6,957 bases of DNA from an uncultured beta proteobacterium (lineage in GTDB: Bacteria > Pseudomonadota > Gammaproteobacteria > Burkholderiales > Rhodocyclaceae): assembly GCA_903932755.1 (NCBI GenBank), contig CAIZHL010000095.1, positions 1 through 6,957 on the forward strand. Direction: 5' to 3'. A program made the position numbers and the translations under genes. This document shows positions 1 to 4,866 of the stretch, one piece after another (the stretch's first letter is position 1; the number at the start of each line of letters is the position of its first letter). The notes beneath the pieces are model-generated. The model saw nothing but the letters and a program-made list of their open reading frames with translations. It made no database searches and had not been told where the DNA came from.

Positions 1-25
1 CCCGCCCCGTGTAGCTTGCAAGCTG

Positions 26-50
26 GCCCCGCGGCCGTGAAATGCGGGGC
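26..50 (+). other. Stem-loop in the mreC leader
   Basis: Perfect 7-bp arms GCCCCGC (26-32) and GCGGGGC (44-50) enclose an 11-nt loop. Just upstream lies a 12-bp perfect palindrome, AGCTTGCAAGCT (13-24). No T-run follows, so an intrinsic terminator is unlikely. The stem ends 38 nt before the mreC ATG, so it could be an mRNA processing or attenuation structure between an unseen upstream gene (mreB by usual synteny) and mreC; that role is inference. Positions 1-88 show no convincing gene: the frame open from base 1 stops at 70-72 and does not resemble an MreB C-terminus. Confidence 0.4.
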
Positions 51-88
51 ACCACCGGGGTTTCAATTCTGAGAGTGCACCTGCCTTG

Positions 89-1009
89 ATGTCCGTCGCC
101 GGCCATGCTCCGCCACCCTATTTCAAGCGGGGTCCGGCGCCGCTCGTGCGGCTGGCCTTTTTTGTTTCGCTGTCGCTGGTCCTGCTGATCGCCGATTTGC
201 GCTTTCACACCCTGGAATGGGCGCGACTCGCCGTGGCAACGGCGGCCTGGCCGCTGCAGCGGGTGACCGGGATGCCGATCGATGCCGCCGGCGATTTTGG
301 CGCCTACCTGTCGCGCCAGAGCACCCTGCTGCGGGACAACGAAGAACTGCGCCGGCGCCAGCTCGGCACCGCCAACCTGCTGCTGCGCCAGGAGCATCTG
401 GAGCAGGAGAACAAGCGTTTGCGCGCCCTTCTCGACATGCGTACGCGACAGCCGGTCGAAGGCCGCATCGCCGAGATCCTTTACGCCGCACGCGATCCCT
501 TTTCGCGCCGGGTGATCATCGACAAGGGCAGCCAGCACGGCATCGCCGCCGGCCAGGCCGTGGTCGATGACATCGGCGTCATCGGCCAGGTGACGCGGGT
601 ATTTCCCCTGACCTCGGAAGTGCTGCTGCTCACCGACAAGGACCAGGCGATTCCGGTCGCGGTGCAGAGAAACGGCTTGCGCGCGGTGCTGGCCGGCGCC
701 GGCGCCGGGATGATGGAGCTGCGTTTCCTCGCCGCCAACGCCGAAGTGCAGGTTGGCGACGTGCTGGTCACCTCCGGACTCGACGGCGTCTATCTGCCCG
801 GCCTGCCGGTGGCCAGGGTGGCCAAGATCGACCGCGACAGCTCGCATTCCTTCGCCCGCATCACCTGCGTACCGCTCGCCGGGGTCGAGCGCCACGGCCT
901 GGCGCTGGTGCTAGGCAGCCGGATGGAACTGCCGCCACAGCCCGACGATGTTCCGGCGACGCCCGACCAGCCTGCGCGCGGCAAGCGCGTCAAGAAGAAA
1001 GCAAGATGA
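89..1009 (+). CDS. mreC: MreC, rod shape-determining protein
   Basis: MreC is a periplasmic scaffold of the Rod (elongasome) complex; it links cytoplasmic MreB to RodA/PBP2 and is thought to activate PBP2. The 306-residue product has a short cytoplasmic N-terminus, one membrane helix (about 19-37), a charged coiled coil (about 75-118, rich in Leu, Glu, Arg and Gln) and the twin beta-domain region (about 125-275). The region around TSGLDGVYLPGLPV (228-241) is the conserved MreC C-terminal signature. The tail (about 281-306) is Pro/Asp-rich and then strongly basic (GKRVKKKAR). The ATG at 89 is chosen; a TTG at 86 is in frame but adds only one residue. No strong Shine-Dalgarno is seen; the nearest purine stretch is GAGAG at 71-75, rather far away. 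Length and domain order are normal for the family. It is followed by mreD after 116 bp, an unusually loose gap for this pair. Confidence 0.96.
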   Translation: MSVAGHAPPPYFKRGPAPLVRLAFFVSLSLVLLIADLRFHTLEWARLAVATAAWPLQRVTGMPIDAAGDFGAYLSRQSTLLRDNEELRRRQLGTANLLLRQEHLEQENKRLRALLDMRTRQPVEGRIAEILYAARDPFSRRVIIDKGSQHGIAAGQAVVDDIGVIGQVTRVFPLTSEVLLLTDKDQAIPVAVQRNGLRAVLAGAGAGMMELRFLAANAEVQVGDVLVTSGLDGVYLPGLPVARVAKIDRDSSHSFARITCVPLAGVERHGLALVLGSRMELPPQPDDVPATPDQPARGKRVKKKAR

Positions 1010-1028
1010 GAACAACCCTACCCCCAAC

Positions 1029-1108
1029 CCCTTCCCCAAGGGAAAGGGTGACCATGGTTCAACCGCTACGCGGTATCCATGTTGTTGAACGCACGCCCCC
1101 TTGGGGCG
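1029..1108. repeat. Cluster of small inverted repeats between mreC and mreD
   Basis: The 116-bp gap holds three inverted repeats in a row. (1) CCCTTCCC at 1029-1036 pairs with GGGAAAGGG at 1040-1048, with one bulged A and a 3-nt loop. (2) GTTCAAC at 1057-1063 pairs with GTTGAAC at 1084-1090; the nested palindrome ACCGCTACGCGGT at 1062-1074 is an alternative pairing. (3) CGCCCC at 1094-1099 pairs with GGGGCG at 1103-1108 over a CTT loop. None is followed by a T-run, so they do not look like intrinsic terminators. The C-rich string from 1017 and the CCCCCTTGGGG hairpin look like dispersed intergenic repeats common in GC-rich betaproteobacteria; that is an impression from memory, not a search result. 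Confidence 0.55.
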
Positions 1109-1115
1109 GCCCGGC

Positions 1116-1120
1116 GGAGG
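1116..1120 (+). promoter_or_regulatory. Ribosome binding site of mreD
   Basis: GGAGG lies 5 nt before the mreD ATG. It is the clearest Shine-Dalgarno in the window and fixes the start at 1126. It sits immediately downstream of the CGCCCC/GGGGCG hairpin (1094-1108), so folding of that hairpin or of a larger structure could affect its access (inference). Confidence 0.75.
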
Positions 1121-1125
1121 CGTAG

Positions 1126-1647
1126 ATGCAACCCACACACTCCTCGCGCCGCATCCTGTTGCCGGTCAGGAACTGGTTCATCGCGTTCACCCTGCTGGTG
1201 GCGCTGGTGCTGAACCTGGTGCCCTTCGGCCGCTTCCCCGGCATTCCCGACTGGGTGGCGCTGGTGCTGGCCTTCTGGTGCGTGCATCAGCCGCTGAAGG
1301 TCGGCATGGCGGCCGGTTTTGCGCTGGGCCTGGCGATGGACGTGGCCGACGCCAGCGTCATGGGCCAGCACGCGCTGGCTTACGTGCTGCTGGCCTTTGC
1401 CGCCGCCGGCTGGTCACGCCGCGTGCTGTGGTTTCCGTTGTCGCAGCAGGCACTGCACGTGTTGCCGATGTTCCTCGGCATGCAACTGGTGATGCTGATG
1501 ACGCGCATGGTCAGCGGCGGCGAATTTCCCGGCGTGCTGTGGTTCCTCTCCAGCTTCACGGCGACGCTGCTCTGGCATCCGGTCACCTACCTGCTGCTGA
1601 TGCCCCAGTTCCGCCCGGAAGACAAAGACGTGCACCGGCCGATATGA
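1126..1647 (+). CDS. mreD: MreD, rod shape-determining membrane protein
   Basis: MreD is a small polytopic inner-membrane partner of MreC in the Rod complex; its exact biochemical role is unsettled. The product has 173 residues, close to the ~160 of the E. coli protein, and is almost entirely hydrophobic with about five or six predicted helices (first about 17-33, then about 43-58, 60-76, 83-96, 109-128 and 136-159). The central signature is present: a Gly/Ala-rich helix ending in GLAMDVADASVMGQHAL (68-84), with G68, D72, G80 and H82 matching the family pattern of Gly, Asp and G-x-H-A. The N-terminus (SSRRILLPVR) is basic, consistent with a cytoplasmic start. The ATG is set by GGAGG 5 nt upstream. 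The TGA at 1645-1647 overlaps an ATG (1644) that opens only an 8-codon frame. Confidence 0.93.
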   Translation: MQPTHSSRRILLPVRNWFIAFTLLVALVLNLVPFGRFPGIPDWVALVLAFWCVHQPLKVGMAAGFALGLAMDVADASVMGQHALAYVLLAFAAAGWSRRVLWFPLSQQALHVLPMFLGMQLVMLMTRMVSGGEFPGVLWFLSSFTATLLWHPVTYLLLMPQFRPEDKDVHRPI

Positions 1648-1670
1648 AAGCCAAGGGCAAACTGCAGTGA
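1644..1670 (+). other. Eight-codon mini-ORF overlapping the mreD stop
   Basis: ATG at 1644-1646 overlaps the mreD stop as ATGA and encodes MKAKGKLQ before TGA at 1668-1670. ATGA overlaps are the usual junction between co-translated genes and are used by mrdA-rodA in this same window. It could be the relic of an earlier mrdA start cut off by repeat insertion, a short leader, or chance. Nothing in the sequence proves translation. Confidence 0.2.
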
Positions 1671-1696
1671 TCATCGAGCGCAGCGAGCAAACCAGT

Positions 1697-1849
1697 CGCC
1701 CCCGCCCCGGGGCGGGGGGCGTAACGGGGAATTTGCGGAGCACTGCTCCGCGCCCGTGGAGCCGGACGGCCATGCAGGGCCGTCCGTGGAACGGGGGGTG
1801 GGGGGCGATCAATTTGCTTTTGTGTAGCTTGCCGTTGGCGGTTCCGCCA
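1697..1849. repeat. Array of four palindromes plus G-rich direct repeat upstream of mrdA
   Basis: The 220-bp mreD-mrdA gap is dominated by symmetric sequence. (1) A perfect 20-bp palindrome, CCCCCGCCCC/GGGGCGGGGG at 1699-1718, extends to 1697-1721 with one bulged G. (2) GCGGAGCA (1735-1742) and TGCTCCGC (1744-1751) flank a single C. (3) CGGACGGCC (1763-1771) and GGCCGTCCG (1778-1786) enclose ATGCAG; this stem is bracketed by direct repeats CCGTGGA at 1754-1760 and 1784-1790. (4) TGGCGG (1836-1841) is followed directly by TTCCGCCA, giving arms to 1849. A G-rich unit recurs, GGGGCGGGGGGCG (1709-1721) and GGGGTGGGGGGCG (1795-1807), each followed by AATTTGC (1730 and 1811). No T-run suggests termination and no transposase is present. 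The array looks like REP/BIME-type or non-autonomous repeat material. The rest of the gap holds no convincing gene; the frame 1667-1867 is open only through GC bias. Confidence 0.65.
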
Positions 1850-1867
1850 TTGCGGCGCGAGCGATAG

Positions 1868-3760
1868 ATGGAATTCAAGAACCCCCAGGAGGAACTCGAA
1901 CGCTTCCGTTCGCGCATCGCGGTCGCCGGCGGGTTCGTGCTGTTCTGCTTCATGCTGCTGTTCGCCCGCTTCCTCTGGCTGCAAGTCGTGCAGCACAACT
2001 ACTACCAGACCCGCGCCGAGGACAACCGCATCTCGCTGGTGCCCATCGTGCCCAACCGCGGATTGATCGTCGACCGCAACGGCGCGGTGCTGGCGCGCAA
2101 TTATTCGGCCTACACCCTCGAGATCACGCCCTCGCGCGCCGGCGACCTGGAGCGGACCATCGACGGCCTTGCCGCGATCATCGAAATCGAAGCCAAGGAT
2201 CGCCGCCGCTTCAAGAAGCTGATGGACGAGAGCAAGAGCTTCGAGACGCTGCCCATCCGTACCCGCCTTTCCGACGAGGAAGTGGCGAAGTTCATCGCCC
2301 ACCGCTACCGCTTTCCCGGCGTCGAGATCAAGGCGCGCCTGTTCCGCCAGTACCCCGGCGGCACCTTCGCTTCGCACATCCTCGGCTACATTGGCCGCAT
2401 CACCGACCGCGACCTGGAAAAGATCGAGGCGCGCGAGGAGGAGGCCAACTATCGCGGCACCGACCACTTCGGCAAGACCGGCCTCGAGCTGCGTTACGAG
2501 TTCGACCTGCACGGCGTCAGCGGCCACGAGCAGGTCGAGGTCGATGCCGGCGGCCGCGCCGTGCGCACCCTTGCACACACGCCGCCGATCGCCGGCAACC
2601 AGCTGACGCTGACCATCGACGCCGAACTGCAGCGCATCGCCGAGCACGCCTTCGGCGACCGCAAGGGCTCGCTGGTGGCGATCGAGCCGGCGAGCGGCGG
2701 CATCCTGGCCATGGTTTCGGTGCCCAATTACGACCCCAACATGTTCGTCGACGGCATCGACACGCAGAACTGGCGCGAGCTCAACGAGTCGCCGGACAAG
2801 CCCATGGTCAATCGCGCACTGAATGGCGCTTACCCGCCCGGCTCGACCTTCAAGCCCTTCATGGCACTGGCCGCGCTGGAACTGGGCAAGCGCCGGCCGG
2901 AACAGGCCATTTCCGATCCGGGCTTCTTCAATTTCGGCGGCCACCACTTCCGCGACGACAAGAAGGGCGGGCACGGCATGGTGGACATGTACAAATCCAT
3001 CGTGCATTCCTGCGACACCTATTACTACATGCTGGCCAATGACATGGGGATCGACAACATTTCCAGTTTCATGGGCCGACTCGGCCTGGGCAGCCGCACC
3101 GGCATCGACATCGACGGCGAATCGGAAGGCGTGCTGCCCTCGCAGGAATGGAAGAAGAAGCGCTTCAGGAAGCCCGAGCAGCAGAAGTGGTATGCCGGCG
3201 AGACGATCTCGATCGGCATCGGCCAGGGCTACAACGCCTACACACCGATCCAGCTGGCGCAGGCCACGGCGATCGTGGCCAACAACGGTGTAATGTTCCG
3301 CCCGCACCTGGTCAAGTACGTCACCGACACGCGGACCGGCGACAAGCGCCTGATCGAACCGGAGCCGCTGCGCGACCTGCGGCTCAAGCCCGAACACGTC
3401 GAGGTGATCAAGAACGCCATGGTCGGCGTGAACAAGGAGGGTACCGGCGCGCGCGCCTTCGCCGGCGCCGGGTATGTGTCCGCCGGCAAGACCGGTACGG
3501 CGCAGGTGTTTTCCTACAAGGGTGCCGAGCACAAGACCGAGACCATGGTGGCCCACCTGCGCGACCACGCCTTGTTCATCGCCTACGCTCCGGCCGACAA
3601 GCCGACCATCGCGCTCGCGGTACTGGTCGAGAACGGCGGCTTCGGCGCCCAGGCAGCGGCCCCGATCGCGCGCCAGGTGCTCGACTACTACCTGCTCGGC
3701 AAGAAACCCAAGGCACCGGCGCTGCCGGACGAGGCCGCTGTCGAAAGAGATGACGAATGA
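1868..3760 (+). CDS. mrdA: Penicillin-binding protein 2, elongation-specific D,D-transpeptidase
   Basis: PBP2 is the class B transpeptidase that crosslinks new side-wall peptidoglycan polymerised by RodA. The product has 630 residues: a short cytoplasmic tail, one membrane helix (about 17-40), the PBP dimerisation/pedestal region (about 60-240; VPNRGLIVDRNG at 61-72 is the typical start) and the transpeptidase domain (about 265-608). Catalytic motifs are complete: STFK (nucleophile S326, K329), SCD (381-383, the SxD form of PBP2) and KTGT (541-544). GIGQGYNAYTPIQLAQA (451-467) is also typical. D350, D364 (or D363), H369 and C382 match in order and spacing the zinc site described for Acinetobacter baumannii PBP2. 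No good Shine-Dalgarno precedes the ATG (only CGAG, 6 nt away); the start is supported by family-like N-terminal sequence ELERFRSRIAVAGGFVL. It overlaps rodA by 4 bp, implying translational coupling. A 220-bp repeat-filled gap separates it from mreD, so it may be expressed apart from mreCD. Confidence 0.97.
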   Translation: MEFKNPQEELERFRSRIAVAGGFVLFCFMLLFARFLWLQVVQHNYYQTRAEDNRISLVPIVPNRGLIVDRNGAVLARNYSAYTLEITPSRAGDLERTIDGLAAIIEIEAKDRRRFKKLMDESKSFETLPIRTRLSDEEVAKFIAHRYRFPGVEIKARLFRQYPGGTFASHILGYIGRITDRDLEKIEAREEEANYRGTDHFGKTGLELRYEFDLHGVSGHEQVEVDAGGRAVRTLAHTPPIAGNQLTLTIDAELQRIAEHAFGDRKGSLVAIEPASGGILAMVSVPNYDPNMFVDGIDTQNWRELNESPDKPMVNRALNGAYPPGSTFKPFMALAALELGKRRPEQAISDPGFFNFGGHHFRDDKKGGHGMVDMYKSIVHSCDTYYYMLANDMGIDNISSFMGRLGLGSRTGIDIDGESEGVLPSQEWKKKRFRKPEQQKWYAGETISIGIGQGYNAYTPIQLAQATAIVANNGVMFRPHLVKYVTDTRTGDKRLIEPEPLRDLRLKPEHVEVIKNAMVGVNKEGTGARAFAGAGYVSAGKTGTAQVFSYKGAEHKTETMVAHLRDHALFIAYAPADKPTIALAVLVENGGFGAQAAAPIARQVLDYYLLGKKPKAPALPDEAAVERDDE

Positions 3761-4866
3761 ATCCAGGCATCGGTCTTGCCAATTTGCGCGTGTGGTGGCA
3801 CAAGCTGGTCGCCCCGCTCGACGGCCCCCTGATGCTGGTCGCCGGGCTGCTGCTGCTGGTGGCGATAGGCATCATGGCCAGCGCCTCGCCCGAACGGATC
3901 AACGCCCAGTTGATTAACGTGGCGGTGGCGCTGGTGGTGATGCGCATCCTGGCGCAAATCCCGCCGCAGCGGCTGATGCACCTGGCGGTGCCGATCTATG
4001 TCGCCGGCGTGCTGCTGCTGATCGCCGTGGCGCTGTTCGGCGACGTCTCAAAGGGGGCGCGACGCTGGCTCAACCTCGGCTTCATGCGCGCGCAGCCCTC
4101 GGAACTGATGAAGATCGCCATGCCGCTCTTGCTGGCCTGGTTCTTCCAGCAGCGCGAAGCCATGCCGCGCCTGCGCGATTACGCGGTTGCCGCCATCCTG
4201 CTGCTGCTGCCGGTGGCGTTGATCGCGCGCCAGCCTGACCTGGGCACGGCCATCCTGGTGCTGGCCGCCGGCTTCTACGTGATCTTCTTCGCCGGCCTGT
4301 CCTGGAAGATCATGATCGGCATGGCCGTCGCCGCCGTCGCCGCGGCACCGCTGGCCTGGAACCTGCTCCACGACTACCAGCGCAATCGCATCATCACGCT
4401 CTTCGATCCGGAGAAGGATCCGTTGGGCAAGGGCTTCCACATCATCCAGTCCACCATCGCCATCGGCTCCGGCGGCATCTTCGGCAAGGGCTGGAAATCG
4501 GGCACCCAGGCGCAGCTCGAGTTCATTCCGGAACGGCACACCGACTTCATTTTCGCTGTTTACTCCGAGGAGTTCGGCCTCTTCGGCAACCTTGTGCTGC
4601 TGGCACTCTATGCGCTGCTGATCGGGCGCGGACTGATGATCGCGGCCAACGCGGCGACGCTGTTTTCGCGCCTCCTGGCCGGCGCGGTGACCATGATTTT
4701 CTTCACCTATGCCTTCGTCAATATGGGCATGGTGGCCGGCATCCTGCCGGTCGTAGGCGTGCCGCTGCCGCTGGTCAGCTACGGCGGTACGGCGCTGGTG
4801 ACGCTGTTCCTCGGCATCGGGATACTCATGTCGATCCACGGCAACCGGATGCTGGTGCAGAAGTGA
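3757..4866 (+). CDS. rodA: RodA, SEDS-family peptidoglycan glycosyltransferase
   Basis: RodA (MrdB) polymerises glycan strands from lipid II in the Rod complex, together with PBP2. The 369-residue product has about ten membrane helices, the usual SEDS topology. Signatures: KGARRWLNLGFMRAQPSELMKI (99-120, E116 in the conserved QPSE), RQPDLGTA (158-165), FIPERHTDFIFAV (256-268) with D263 equivalent to the essential Asp262 of E. coli RodA, and PLVSYGGTAL (338-347) near the C-terminus. The length equals that of E. coli RodA within a residue or two. The start ATG overlaps the mrdA stop as ATGA, and AAGAGA at 3745-3750 is a reasonable ribosome site. The downstream end is unusual: a palindromic element begins 14 nt after its stop. 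Confidence 0.97.
   Translation: MNPGIGLANLRVWWHKLVAPLDGPLMLVAGLLLLVAIGIMASASPERINAQLINVAVALVVMRILAQIPPQRLMHLAVPIYVAGVLLLIAVALFGDVSKGARRWLNLGFMRAQPSELMKIAMPLLLAWFFQQREAMPRLRDYAVAAILLLLPVALIARQPDLGTAILVLAAGFYVIFFAGLSWKIMIGMAVAAVAAAPLAWNLLHDYQRNRIITLFDPEKDPLGKGFHIIQSTIAIGSGGIFGKGWKSGTQAQLEFIPERHTDFIFAVYSEEFGLFGNLVLLALYALLIGRGLMIAANAATLFSRLLAGAVTMIFFTYAFVNMGMVAGILPVVGVPLPLVSYGGTALVTLFLGIGILMSIHGNRMLVQK

Noticed and set aside
86..88. TTG as the mreC start
   Set aside because: An ATG follows immediately at 89 and gives the same protein less one residue; ATG is preferred.
1029..1048. Terminator after mreC
   Set aside because: The C/G-rich hairpin has a bulge and is followed by TGACCATGG, not a T-run.
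1101..1670. 189-codon + strand frame overlapping mreD
   Set aside because: Ala/Arg/Pro/Gly-rich with no membrane helices; mreD in the neighbouring frame has its own strong ribosome site and family signature.
1667..1867. 66-codon + strand frame in the mreD-mrdA gap
   Set aside because: It starts with GTG without a ribosome site and translates palindromes and G-tracts; open by composition, no recognisable protein feature.
1583..3568. 661-codon antisense open frame across mrdA
   Set aside because: It mirrors the codon structure of mrdA, whose three catalytic motifs and domain order prove the + strand gene. The product is low in recognisable motifs and rich in His/Val/Ala/Gly as expected for a reverse shadow in GC-rich DNA, and it also runs through the repeat array and into mreD.
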